Source of the DNA: Glutamicibacter halophytocola
GTDB lineage: Bacteria; Actinomycetota; Actinomycetes; Actinomycetales; Micrococcaceae
NCBI RefSeq assembly: GCF_001302565.1
Contig: NZ_CP012750.1
Coordinates: 3,720,001-3,784,000 of the forward strand
Direction of reading: 5' to 3'
Length of the DNA stretch: 64,000 nt
Within the stretch, counting starts at the first letter, position 1. Every line of letters starts with the position of its first letter. The position numbers were made by a program, and so were the translations under genes. The notes beneath the pieces are model-generated. The model did not search any database and was not told the DNA's origin. It was given only the letters and a program-made list of their open reading frames with translations. Of this stretch, positions 36,384-45,331 are shown in pieces.

Positions 36384-37478
36384 ATGGAAAAAATTGTCGT
36401 TGGCTTGCTGGGTATCACCCATCCGCACGCTTCAGCCAGAGTGCGCGCGCTGCGCGCCATTGAGGGAGTGGAAGTGGTTGCAGCCGCTGACACCGACCCG
36501 CGCTTGACGTACTTCACCGACAAGTATGACGTTGCCCCTTGCAGTGTTGATGAGTTGCTCAACGATGAGCGCATTAACGCAGTCATGGTGCATTCGAAGA
36601 GCAAGGACATGCTGGCACATGCCAAACGTGCCATTGCGGCAGGGAAATCGGTTGTCGTAGAAAAACCCGGAGGTGGAACCGTCGAGGATCTCGAACAGCT
36701 CCTCCAGGCCGAAGCCGCTGCTGGTGCTAATCAGGTCATCCAGGTAGGGTACAACGTTCGCCTTGCCCCGAGCATCGAACGAGCAAAACAGCTCCTCGCG
36801 CAGGGAACGATCGGTGAAGTGGTCACCGTAGCAGCACGTGGTTCGGCCATGGTCGGCGAACACCTCACCGAACATCTCAAGCAACCAGCTGACATGGGCG
36901 GCGTACTGTGGATCCTGGGATGCCACATGCTCGACTCGCTGGTCAGCATCTTCGGCACGCCCCAGTCCGTTAATGCACGCGTCCACAAATCTCCCCGGCT
37001 CTCCGACGAGAGCAGCCGTGAAGATTCAGCCTCGGCTTTGCTGAACTACGAGGACCTATCAATTACCTTCAGCTTCGACGGGCACGACTCTCTGGAGTGG
37101 TTCGAAAGCTCAAGAATATTTGTTTACGGCACCAAGGGCATGCTTGAGATCGGCGTTCTGCCTCAAACCCTGAGAGTGCACGTTGACCAGGCTCGTGACG
37201 GATTCATGCCAGGTTGGAATGAATGGATTGAATCTCGTTTCACTCCACCCTTCGCTCGAACTGAATCGAACAAGTTCTCCGAACTGCCCGAACTTGAAAA
37301 CATCTCAAATTTCCACACCGAAATGCAGGGATGGGTCGATTCAATCCGCAATGGAGCTCCGATCCTTGCCCCGGTCCAGGATGCCCTAGACGTCGCCCGA
37401 ATCGTTGCAGCTTGCTACGAATCAAGCAAGAATCAAGGGGCTTGCGCAGCCTTGTCCGTTGTCGATTACAGCAAATAG
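36384..37478 (+). CDS. Gfo/Idh/MocA oxidoreductase, atypical nucleotide loop
   Basis: 364 residues. The family is clear from VVVEKPGGGTVEDLEQLL, the Rossmann fold and the C-terminal beta-sheet domain with the WILGCHMLDSLVSIFG segment. However, the usual GxGxxG loop is replaced by GLLGITHPHASARV, which suggests a different cofactor fit or an unusual subgroup. I chose the ATG at 36384 with GGGAGA upstream; the frame extends to a GTG at 36249 that would overlap operator site 4. It is the first gene of an operon with a TIM-barrel isomerase (11 bases apart) and an inositol dehydrogenase. The substrate is unknown. Confidence 0.82.
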   Translation: MEKIVVGLLGITHPHASARVRALRAIEGVEVVAAADTDPRLTYFTDKYDVAPCSVDELLNDERINAVMVHSKSKDMLAHAKRAIAAGKSVVVEKPGGGTVEDLEQLLQAEAAAGANQVIQVGYNVRLAPSIERAKQLLAQGTIGEVVTVAARGSAMVGEHLTEHLKQPADMGGVLWILGCHMLDSLVSIFGTPQSVNARVHKSPRLSDESSREDSASALLNYEDLSITFSFDGHDSLEWFESSRIFVYGTKGMLEIGVLPQTLRVHVDQARDGFMPGWNEWIESRFTPPFARTESNKFSELPELENISNFHTEMQGWVDSIRNGAPILAPVQDALDVARIVAACYESSKNQGACAALSVVDYSK

Positions 37479-37488
37479 GAATGAACAG

Positions 37489-38382
37489 ATGACAACACAT
37501 CGCACTACCCCTGAGCTGATCGCCACCTGCTGGCTTAGTGCAGGTGATGCCGCGCCATTGCGCCCCAGCGAAGCCAGTCCCATCGAGATCGCTGAGCGCA
37601 TTAGCGCGGTAGCCGATAGCGGCTTCGCGGGAATCGGCCTGGTTCACGCAGATCTCGTCATTGCCAAGGAAACACTTGGCTATCAAGCACTGGGCGAAAT
37701 GATCCGCTCAGCCGGTTTGAAACATATCGAAGTGGAGTTTCTCAACGATTGGTGGGCTACAGGCCAACAGCGTCGGGTCTCCGATCAGATCCGTGCAGAC
37801 CTGTTTGAAGCTGCTGTCGCCCTCAAGGCACGCCACATCAAGGTCGGCGCGGGCAATGCCGATCATCCGCTGCCGATCCAGTTGCTCTCCGATGCTTTCG
37901 GTGAACTGGCAGACGACGCAGCCATGCACGGAATCCAGCTGGCACTTGAAGCCACCCCGTTCTCCAATCTTCGAACAACCGAGGAGGCAATCAAAGTCGT
38001 CATGGCCAGCGGCAGCCCCTCCGCCGGCCTCATGATCGATATTTGGCACACCGCAAAATCCGGGCTCTCCCATGAGGAACTCTGGCGGATGCTGCCTCTG
38101 GAACGGGTCGCGGCGGTAGAAATCGACGATGGGTATTTCCAGACCCTAGGCACCGTTTTTGAAGATACGATCAATCGCCGGACCTACTGCGGCGAAGGCG
38201 AGTTCAATACGGCAGAATTCATAGCCCGTGCCATCGAGGCCGGCTACCAGGGACCGTGGGGTGTTGAAGTCATTTCCGAAGTGCACCGCAATACTCCGGT
38301 ACGCGAAGGCCTTCAGCACGCCTTCGACACGGCCATAGCAAGTTTTCCGCATTCACTGGCAACATCTTCCCGAAAGGCCTAA
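37489..38382 (+). CDS. TIM-barrel sugar isomerase/epimerase-like protein
   Basis: 297 residues of the xylose isomerase-like TIM-barrel superfamily. Metal-ligand segments are visible: KHIEVEFLNDWW, IQLALEATPF, GLMIDIWHT and AAVEIDDGYF, with the late GVEVISEVHR. Members include inosose dehydratase (IolE), IolH, keto-sugar epimerases and C-glycoside deglycosidase subunits. Flanked by two Gfo/Idh dehydrogenases in one operon, it most likely acts on a keto-cyclitol or 3-keto-glycoside made by them (epimerisation, dehydration or beta-elimination). The ATG at 37489 has AGGAATGAACAG upstream. Confidence 0.8.
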   Translation: MTTHRTTPELIATCWLSAGDAAPLRPSEASPIEIAERISAVADSGFAGIGLVHADLVIAKETLGYQALGEMIRSAGLKHIEVEFLNDWWATGQQRRVSDQIRADLFEAAVALKARHIKVGAGNADHPLPIQLLSDAFGELADDAAMHGIQLALEATPFSNLRTTEEAIKVVMASGSPSAGLMIDIWHTAKSGLSHEELWRMLPLERVAAVEIDDGYFQTLGTVFEDTINRRTYCGEGEFNTAEFIARAIEAGYQGPWGVEVISEVHRNTPVREGLQHAFDTAIASFPHSLATSSRKA

Positions 38383-38387
38383 CTATC

Positions 38388-39401
38388 ATGGCGACTCGCC
38401 CCCTGCGCCTTGCGCTCTTCGGCTCCGGCCGCATCGGCCAAGTCCACGCTCGCAACCTGGCCGCAGATCCATCCGTCAATCTGGTCATGATCGCCGACCC
38501 CTTCATCGACGGCGCTGCAGCACTTGCCTCGGCCACTGGCTCGCGGGCCGTTCAAGACCCTGATGAAGTATTCGCCGATGCGTCTCTGGATGGCGTCATC
38601 ATCGGTTCGCCAACCAACACCCACGTTGAATTGATGACCAGGGCAGTCAAGCAGGGTCTCGCCGTGCTGTGCGAAAAGCCCATCGATCTGGACCTGTCTA
38701 CAGTTCTGGCTTGCCGCGACCACATCAAGGACTCGACGAGTCCAATCATGCTGGGTTTCAACCGCCGTTTCGACCCGGGGTTCGCGGCCGTTAATGCGCG
38801 CGTGGCTTCCGGAGAGATCGGCAAATTGGAACAACTCACCATCATCAGCCGGGATCCGGCTCCGGCACCCCGCGGTTATCTGGAGACTTCCGGTGGAATC
38901 TTCCGCGACATGACCATTCACGATCTGGACATGGCCCGGTTCTTCGTCCCCGATATTGTCGAAGTGACCGCCGTGGGCGCAAACCAATTCAGTGATGATA
39001 TTCGAGAGCTCGGGGATTACGATTCTGCGGTCCTTACGCTTCGAGGCCGCGGCGGAGAACTGATCTCCATCACGAACTCGCGGCACTGCTCCTATGGCTA
39101 CGATCAACGGTTGGAAGCCTTCGGTGCACAAGGCATGCTGGAAGCGCGAAATCTGACACCTACTGCAGTCAGAAAACACGCGGCTTCCGGAACAGAGCTG
39201 AAAGATCCCATCTATAACTTCTTCCTGGAACGCTACGCTGATGCATACCGTTTGGAGCTGCAGGCATTCACCGCAGCCATCCGTGGAGAATCGTCTCCTA
39301 CGCCCGATTTTGCCGATGGGCTCGCCGCCTTGGTGCTGGCTAATGCCGCAGTAGAATCTGCCGCTACGGGCAAGACCGTAAAGATCGATCAGATCTGGTG
39401 A
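38388..39401 (+). CDS. iolG: Inositol 2-dehydrogenase-like oxidoreductase
   Basis: 337 residues, close to the IolG group of the Gfo/Idh/MocA family. LFGSGRIGQVHARN binds NAD; LCEKPIDLDLS carries the catalytic Lys; GFNRRFDPGF and SGGIFRDMTIHDLDMARF carry substrate-site Arg, Asp and His. Normally oxidises myo-inositol to scyllo-inosose, but relatives oxidise other inositols, glucose or glycosides. Last gene of the three-gene operon, five bases after the isomerase, and followed by a terminator. iolB, iolC and iolD are not here. Confidence 0.82.
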   Translation: MATRPLRLALFGSGRIGQVHARNLAADPSVNLVMIADPFIDGAAALASATGSRAVQDPDEVFADASLDGVIIGSPTNTHVELMTRAVKQGLAVLCEKPIDLDLSTVLACRDHIKDSTSPIMLGFNRRFDPGFAAVNARVASGEIGKLEQLTIISRDPAPAPRGYLETSGGIFRDMTIHDLDMARFFVPDIVEVTAVGANQFSDDIRELGDYDSAVLTLRGRGGELISITNSRHCSYGYDQRLEAFGAQGMLEARNLTPTAVRKHAASGTELKDPIYNFFLERYADAYRLELQAFTAAIRGESSPTPDFADGLAALVLANAAVESAATGKTVKIDQIW

Positions 39402-39405
39402 CGCT

Positions 39406-39439
39406 GGAACGGCCCGCGCAGTAGGCCCGGGCCGTTTCC
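39406..39439 (+). terminator. Terminator of the cyclitol operon
   Basis: GGAACGGCCCG and CGGGCCGTTTCC pair with a single-base bulge, four bases after the iolG-like stop. There is no long T-run. It separates the operon from the amidase gene. Confidence 0.65.
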
Positions 39440-39516
39440 ATTCGGGCAGCCGGAAACAACATAGGGTTTACGCTGTTAGTGACTCTGGTGATCAAAGCTT
39501 CGGAAGGAGCCGCCTC

Positions 39517-40311
39517 ATGAAAATTGCTCTCGCTCAGGTGCTCAGCACCTCAGATCCGCAACGCAATCTGGTGATCGTGCGGGATCACGCGAAGCGGGCC
39601 AAGGAGGCCGGCGCTTCCCTGGTGGTCTTCCCGGAAGCGATGCAAGTTGCATTTGGCAATGACCTGGCCAGGAACGCCCAGTCGCTGGATGGACCGTGGG
39701 CGACACTGATCCGCCAGCAAGCACGGGAAATCGGGATCACCATCATCGCCGGAATGTTTACCCCCGGAGTAGAGGGCCGGGTCCGCAATACCCTATTGAT
39801 TGCCGGTGCCGAGGCAGATACCCACTACGACAAGATCCACCTGTACGACGCTTTCGGCTATGCCGAATCCGACGCGGTGACCCCCGGAAACACTCCAGTG
39901 CGCTTTGAGCACGAGGGGCAGATCCTGGGCGTTGCCACCTGCTATGACCTGCGATTCCCGCAGCTGTTCATCCACCATGCCAATTCCGGAGCAACCGTGA
40001 ACGTCGTCTGCGCGTCCTGGGGCCAAGGCGAAGGCAAGGCCGAACAGTGGACAACGCTCGCCAAGGCCCGTGCCTTGGATTCAACCACCTTCGTTGTAGC
40101 CGTTGACCAGGCCGACCCGCAGAGCGTTGGGCAACAGCTGTCGGGCACCGCGCCGCTGGGCGTGGGGTACTCGGTGGTAGTTAATCCGCTGGGGCAGATC
40201 ATTGCGCAAGCTGGCGCCGAACCCGAATTGCTCGTGGTCGACCTGGATCTGGCGTTGGTCGAGGAAGCACGCAGGCAACTGCCGGTGCTGGCCAATTCGG
40301 TCGATCTTTAG
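39517..40311 (+). CDS. Nitrilase-superfamily amidase (carbon-nitrogen hydrolase)
   Basis: 264 residues. The catalytic triad is visible: Glu40 in VVFPEAM, Lys106 in HYDKIHLYDAFGYAESD and Cys142 in GVATCYDLRFPQL. This is the Nit1/Nit2 branch, which includes omega-amidases and deaminated-glutathione amidase, rather than true nitrilases. GGAAGGAG precedes the ATG. It appears to be a separate transcription unit. The substrate is not clear from context. Confidence 0.85.
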   Translation: MKIALAQVLSTSDPQRNLVIVRDHAKRAKEAGASLVVFPEAMQVAFGNDLARNAQSLDGPWATLIRQQAREIGITIIAGMFTPGVEGRVRNTLLIAGAEADTHYDKIHLYDAFGYAESDAVTPGNTPVRFEHEGQILGVATCYDLRFPQLFIHHANSGATVNVVCASWGQGEGKAEQWTTLAKARALDSTTFVVAVDQADPQSVGQQLSGTAPLGVGYSVVVNPLGQIIAQAGAEPELLVVDLDLALVEEARRQLPVLANSVDL

Positions 40312-40460
40312 CACGCGAACCACAGCTGGATGCCCTGTCCCTGGAGACGCCGCCATCGGCAGATACAAGCAATCCCCCCGGGGGCAGCTCGGGCTGCCTT
40401 GCCTCCGGCCGAGATAGTGCGAATACTATCCGGCCCCACTGACTATATTTAGGAGTTTCC

Positions 40461-41489
40461 GTGTCCCTAGCACTTCCCCAGCCTGCCCTGCAGCATCCCT
40501 CGTCGGCACCAGCACTGAATTGGGGAATTTTGGGGCCCGGGTGGATTGCCGAGCAATTTGCCACCTCCCTGAATTCGCTGACCCAGAGCCGTATTGCAGC
40601 GGTTGGTTCGCGCAGCCAGGAGCGCTCCACGCTGTTCGCCCAGAGGCATGGCGACAGCAATACGCGCGCCTACGATTCCTACGACCAGGTGCTCAACGAC
40701 CCATCGGTAGATGTTGTCTACATTGCCGTCCCCCATAGCGGCCACGCTGAACTCGCCATCAAGGCCATCAACGCCGGAAAACATCTTCTGGTGGAGAAGC
40801 CGATGACCTTGAACGCCGGGCAAACCCAGCAGGTGATCACCGCGGCCAGGGCTGCAGGCGTCTTTGCCATGGAAGCCATGTGGTCGCGCCTTTTGCCCGT
40901 CGGCAACGTGATCGCGCAGGTCATCGAGTCCGGGCTGCTCGGCCAGGTTCTTTCCATTAACGCCGACTTCGGAGCGAAGTTTGAGGTTGATCCCGCTTCA
41001 CGGATCTATGACCCTGCCCTGGGCGGTGGCGCCTTGCTGGATCTTGGCATCTACCCGATCGCTTTCAGTGCCATGGTTTCCCCGGTTCGGCAGCTGCTTC
41101 ATGCTTCTGGGCGAATGACCGAGACGGGTGTCGACGCATCGTTCACGGCAGTGCTTGCCAACGAGGACGGGTCTACGACTAGCGTGTTCAGCAGCATTGA
41201 AACTGATTCACCGCAGAGTGCCTGGATTGCCGGAACCGAAGCGACCTTGGAAGTGCAACGCCCGATTAGTTCCGGGTCGCGGCTGGTGCTGCGCAACTCC
41301 GATGGCAGCATCGCCGACAGCCAGGAATTCAGCGAGCACTCTGCTGCTACTGGCCTTGGCTGGGAAGCCGCCCATGTTGCCCGGTGCATCGGTGAAGGCC
41401 TGCTCGAATCCCCTGTCATGCCGCTTGATGAATCGCTGGCCATCGCGCAGACCATGGACCGCATCGCGGCCGAGCTTCGCAGAGGCTAG
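40461..41489 (+). CDS. Gfo/Idh/MocA oxidoreductase, dihydrodiol dehydrogenase-like
   Basis: 342 residues. The nucleotide loop WGILGPGWIAEQFA, LLVEKPMTLN with the catalytic Lys, AMWSRLLPV and GGGALLDLGIYPIAFSAMV place it with dimeric dihydrodiol dehydrogenase and D-xylose dehydrogenase relatives, a different branch from the inositol dehydrogenases in this window. It starts at GTG with AGGAG seven bases upstream. Its stop shares CTAG with the convergent hydrolase gene. Confidence 0.85.
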   Translation: MSLALPQPALQHPSSAPALNWGILGPGWIAEQFATSLNSLTQSRIAAVGSRSQERSTLFAQRHGDSNTRAYDSYDQVLNDPSVDVVYIAVPHSGHAELAIKAINAGKHLLVEKPMTLNAGQTQQVITAARAAGVFAMEAMWSRLLPVGNVIAQVIESGLLGQVLSINADFGAKFEVDPASRIYDPALGGGALLDLGIYPIAFSAMVSPVRQLLHASGRMTETGVDASFTAVLANEDGSTTSVFSSIETDSPQSAWIAGTEATLEVQRPISSGSRLVLRNSDGSIADSQEFSEHSAATGLGWEAAHVARCIGEGLLESPVMPLDESLAIAQTMDRIAAELRRG

Positions 41490-42292
41490 TGGATCGGCTC
41501 CGCTGGATGCGGGGCGCCGTGCTTGGCCACATCATCCATCAAGATCTGCGGCCAGGCATTCACTTCGCCGCGCGTGCTCGCTACTTGCAGCCTCGCCTGG
41601 GGCAGCGCATACAACAGGGCTTGTGCGGTAGCCACCGGATGGGAGGGGTCCTCAGTCCACGCAAGAATATGCGTGGGAACGGTGACGCGTGCCAGGTCCG
41701 CAAGCTGGGGCAAGTCGCTGGCGGCAGCACCTCGGAAAATGGCCGGCAGCAGCTCGGGAGCATTATCCGGTACCGTCACGGGATTCCCGATGGTGGCTGG
41801 CGGGACCGGCTGATTGAGATCCGCCTGGATGAAGGCATCCCAGCCCTCGGTTTCCAGTACCCGGGCGTGGTTCGCATAGGCTAGCGACTTCGCCTTGCGA
41901 GACTCCCACGCCGTGGGCGGAAGCAGAAGCGTCAATCCGCAGAAGCGCTCGGGATCCTTGATCGCTGCGTATAGCAGGGTGGCGCAACCCATCGATGGGC
42001 CCACCCCGTAGACTTTTTCGCCAGGGAAGTACTCGTGCAGCAGATCCAGCAGATCATCGGCGAGGTGCTTCCACTCGTAGTCCTCAGCCATTGCACGCCC
42101 AGTAGATTCACCGTGCCCGCGAGCATCGTAGCGAAGCAGCCGAGTGCCGCTGAGCCCTCGGCCTAGATCCAAATTCAACAAGCGGTCGCGTGCCCGGCTT
42201 GAGGTCAAGCCATGTAGCTGGACTACCGGATGCCCGCCTTCATCACTGAGTTCTACTGCAAGATCAGCGCCTTGAACACTAAATGTCGCCAT
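41486..42292 (-). CDS. Alpha/beta hydrolase
   Basis: 268 residues with the alpha/beta hydrolase fold. LHGLTSSRARD forms the oxyanion region, the nucleophile Ser is in VGPSMGCATLL, Asp is in AWTEDPSHP, and the expected His near the C-terminus would be in the MDDVAKHGAPHP segment. It is most like small carboxylesterases or lactonase-type hydrolases such as 3-oxoadipate enol-lactonase relatives, but is not one with certainty. It is divergent from the condensation-GNAT gene, 50 bases apart. Confidence 0.82.
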   Translation of the reverse strand: MATFSVQGADLAVELSDEGGHPVVQLHGLTSSRARDRLLNLDLGRGLSGTRLLRYDARGHGESTGRAMAEDYEWKHLADDLLDLLHEYFPGEKVYGVGPSMGCATLLYAAIKDPERFCGLTLLLPPTAWESRKAKSLAYANHARVLETEGWDAFIQADLNQPVPPATIGNPVTVPDNAPELLPAIFRGAAASDLPQLADLARVTVPTHILAWTEDPSHPVATAQALLYALPQARLQVASTRGEVNAWPQILMDDVAKHGAPHPAEPIH

Positions 42293-42342
42293 AATCCAAG
42301 TTCGCTTCCGTCATAGTCAATCTTGGGTAATAGGATAACGCC

Positions 42343-44109
42343 ATGAGACTGACGAACGTCGCACAGTTACGGTTGCCCTTTGGAAAGTTGCACGGATACG
42401 ACGTCGCTGTCCAGCGCACCGGAGTTGAGCTGCCGATTTCCTTTGACCAGCGGCGTCATGTCTCGCTTGGCCAGCGCCCGGGATCATGGATGGCCATCAG
42501 CTTCCGATTGCCTGCCAAGGTGGCGCTGGATGAGCTAGCCGCCGCGTGGCTGGAAGTCGTCAACCGCCATGGAACCTTGTGCTCTGCCTTCAGCCAGGAT
42601 GAGCAGGGCGAGCTGCGTCTTGAAGAGATCAACGTGTCGCCCGGGGCGTGGACACAGCACCCGGTAGCCAGCGGGCAGTCGATGAACGATGCGCTTCGGG
42701 ACGTTTTTGACCAGGCTTGCTCGCCGTTTAATGCTCCGTCCCATCGGTTGTGCCTGCTGGAGACCGCGTTGGAGTCGACGGTCGTCATCGCCTCGGACCA
42801 TTCGCATGTGGACATGTGGTCGATGCTGGTCATCGTGCGCGACCTGCTGCGGGCATTGGGGCTCTCCGATGATGATGTGGTGCCACAGCCACTGGCCGCA
42901 GCAAGCTTCACCGAGCACACCCGGGCCTTGGCCGAGCGCGAACGCGCCCCTCGCGAGGTCCACCAGCGGTGGGCAGAGGTGCTGGATGCCAGTGGTTCGG
43001 TCATGCCCCGCTTCCCGCTGCCGCTAGGCGAACCAGTGCCCCACGCAGAACGGGTAGAGGTCCGCGATGTTTTGGACGTGGATGACAGCGCCGCCTTTGC
43101 AGCCCAGGCCAAAGAGGATTCTGTCTCCACGCTGACCGCTGTCATCTCTGCGATGACCTCGGTGACCTTGGACCTCGCCCAGGCCCCGCTGCGGGCAGTC
43201 TTCCCCGTGCACAGCCGCTACGATCACCAATGGGATAACTCCGTGGGCTGGTTCATCACCAACGCCGTCATCGAATCTGCAGATCCATCCCCGCTCGCCT
43301 GCGCAGCCGCAGTCAAGGAAGCGGTACGGCTTGGCTCATGGCCATTGGAGGAAATACTCGAACCATGGGGCGGGATGCCCGAGGCGCCGGGCATGTTCGC
43401 CATTTCCTGGTTGGACCTGCGCAGGCTTCCGGTTCGAGTTGATTCCATCGGCCTAGAAGCCCAGTACATTGGCGCCAGCATCCGCACCGACGGGGTGATG
43501 CTGTGGTTCATCCTCGATGACACCGGACTGCACCTGCGGTGCCGCTACCCGGATACTCCCGAAGGCCGTGAGCACGTGGGCGGATGGCTGGATGCGCTGA
43601 TCCTCAAGCTTCGTTCCCAGGCCCGGGCATCGGTGGGCGGATTGCTCCGCCTCGGCGAGCGCAGGTACCGTGTGCAGCGTGCCGAGCGCTCCGATGTACC
43701 ATCCATTGTCGCATTGCTTTCCGATGACGAGTTGGGCGCCGCCCGCGAAGGCGAGGAACTGGTGGCCTACGAACGGGCCTTCGACAAGATCAGCCGCGAC
43801 TGGTCAAACTATCTTGCGGTGGTCCGCGATGAACAAGACACCGTCATCGGAACGATGCAGCTATCGATCATCCCTGGGCTGTCCCGCAAGGGCACCACGC
43901 GCTTGCAGATCGAAGGCGTGCGCGTAGCTGCCAGCGAAAGGTCCCACGGCGTCGGCCGGGCGATGCTCGAATGGGCTCATGCGCATGGCCGGGCCCGCGG
44001 GGCGCGGCTTGCACAGCTGACTACCGATTCATCGAGGCTCAAAGCCCATGCGTTCTATGCGCGCCTGGGCTACGAGCAGAGCCATGTGGGACTCAAGCTG
44101 CTGCTCTGA
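42343..44109 (+). CDS. Stand-alone condensation domain fused to a GNAT acetyltransferase
   Basis: 588 residues, two domains. Residues about 1-415 form a condensation domain: VVNRHGTLCSAF, the active-site HxxxD (His153-Asp157 in SDHSHVDMWS) and SVGWFITNAV match known core motifs. Residues about 425-588 form a GNAT acyltransferase with EGVRVAASERSHGVGRAML, whose RSHGVG is the acyl-CoA loop. No adenylation or carrier domain and no peptide synthetase lies nearby, so the first half may act on an acyl-CoA or a carrier protein from elsewhere, as PapA-type enzymes do. It could acylate an alcohol or amine in a two-step manner; the product is unknown. Confidence 0.82.
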   Translation: MRLTNVAQLRLPFGKLHGYDVAVQRTGVELPISFDQRRHVSLGQRPGSWMAISFRLPAKVALDELAAAWLEVVNRHGTLCSAFSQDEQGELRLEEINVSPGAWTQHPVASGQSMNDALRDVFDQACSPFNAPSHRLCLLETALESTVVIASDHSHVDMWSMLVIVRDLLRALGLSDDDVVPQPLAAASFTEHTRALAERERAPREVHQRWAEVLDASGSVMPRFPLPLGEPVPHAERVEVRDVLDVDDSAAFAAQAKEDSVSTLTAVISAMTSVTLDLAQAPLRAVFPVHSRYDHQWDNSVGWFITNAVIESADPSPLACAAAVKEAVRLGSWPLEEILEPWGGMPEAPGMFAISWLDLRRLPVRVDSIGLEAQYIGASIRTDGVMLWFILDDTGLHLRCRYPDTPEGREHVGGWLDALILKLRSQARASVGGLLRLGERRYRVQRAERSDVPSIVALLSDDELGAAREGEELVAYERAFDKISRDWSNYLAVVRDEQDTVIGTMQLSIIPGLSRKGTTRLQIEGVRVAASERSHGVGRAMLEWAHAHGRARGARLAQLTTDSSRLKAHAFYARLGYEQSHVGLKLLL

Positions 44110-44134
44110 GGTTCTGGCCGAGGACGCAGCCGGC

Positions 44135-45331
44135 CTACGCTCGGCCAGCGCCCTCGTCGGCAACGACGGTGAAGATATTCGGCTGCACATAACCTGCCTG
44201 TTCAAAGGCGGCCAGCACCGCTTGGCTGACCGGCTCCACCTGTTCTCGGCGAATCAGTGCAATAGCGCTTCCGCCAAAACCACCGCCGGTCATCCGGGCG
44301 CCGATCGCCCCGGCTTCCATCGCCGCTTCCACCGCGGCATCAAGTTCTTCGCTGGAGATCTCGTAGTCATCACGCATGGAAACGTGGGACTGGTACAGGA
44401 GCTCGCCGACCGCCTTAAGGTCTCCCTCGCCCAAGACCTTGACTGTCTCCAGCACTCGCTGGTTCTCGGTGACAATGTGCTTTGCGCGTCGCTTGATCAC
44501 CGGATCTCCGATGGCTTCAAGCGCCTCAACGCTGTCCACATCCCGAAGCGCATCCACTCCCAAGACTTCGCAGGCCTGCTCGCAGCTGCGCCGGCGGGCC
44601 GCATACCCGCCATCAACATGCGAATGCTCCACCCGCGTATCTATCACCAAGACCACAGCATCATTCTGGGCCAACGGCAATTGCACGGCCTGTGCTTCCA
44701 TGGAACGGCAATCCAGGAACAATGCATGCTGCGCATGGGACATCAGCGATGCGCTCTGATCCATGATCCCCGTCGGAGCACCCACAAACTCGTTCTCAGC
44801 CCGCTGAGTCAACTGCGCCATCTGGGTGAGCGACAACCCCAGCTCATAAAGGTCGTTGAGCGCAACAATCGTTCCCACTTCCAGCGCATGGGAAGAAGAC
44901 AGCCCCGAACCCACCGGAACATCAGAATCCACCAGCAACTCAAAACCGGCCAGCTCGACACCTTCCAGCTGGTTCAACGCCCACACCACCGCCGCAGGAT
45001 AAGCAGCCCAGCCAGGCACGGCCTTGGGCACCAGCTCGTCGATGGTAATCGAGGTGACGGGAATGGATTCTCCGCCGCCATAGGTCGAGGCGAAGTCCAG
45101 CGACGTGTTCTCCGGCTCCAGCTGGGACTTGCGCCGGATGGCCACCAGGGCATTCTTGTCGATGGCAAAGGGCAGGACGTAGCCCATGTTGTAGTCCGTG
45201 TGCTCGCCGATCAGGTTCACGCGTCCCGGCGCACGCCAGATGCCCTCCGGGTGATGGCCAAAGGTCTTGGTGAACTTCTCGCGCAGTGCGCTGACGCGCG
45301 CTGCGTGGTCTTTGCTGTCGCTAATGCTCAC
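44135..45331 (-). CDS. galK: Galactokinase
   Basis: Phosphorylates D-galactose to galactose 1-phosphate. 398 residues of the GHMP family: the galactokinase signature GRVNLIGEHTDYNMGYVLP, ATP loop PVGSGLSSSHALEVG, and the C-terminal GARMTGGGFGGSAIAL. The ATP loop has His where most galactokinases have Ala (SSSAALEV), a minor oddity. The GTG start overlaps the galT stop as GTGA. Last gene of the long sugar array. Confidence 0.94.
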   Translation of the reverse strand: MSISDSKDHAARVSALREKFTKTFGHHPEGIWRAPGRVNLIGEHTDYNMGYVLPFAIDKNALVAIRRKSQLEPENTSLDFASTYGGGESIPVTSITIDELVPKAVPGWAAYPAAVVWALNQLEGVELAGFELLVDSDVPVGSGLSSSHALEVGTIVALNDLYELGLSLTQMAQLTQRAENEFVGAPTGIMDQSASLMSHAQHALFLDCRSMEAQAVQLPLAQNDAVVLVIDTRVEHSHVDGGYAARRRSCEQACEVLGVDALRDVDSVEALEAIGDPVIKRRAKHIVTENQRVLETVKVLGEGDLKAVGELLYQSHVSMRDDYEISSEELDAAVEAAMEAGAIGARMTGGGFGGSAIALIRREQVEPVSQAVLAAFEQAGYVQPNIFTVVADEGAGRA

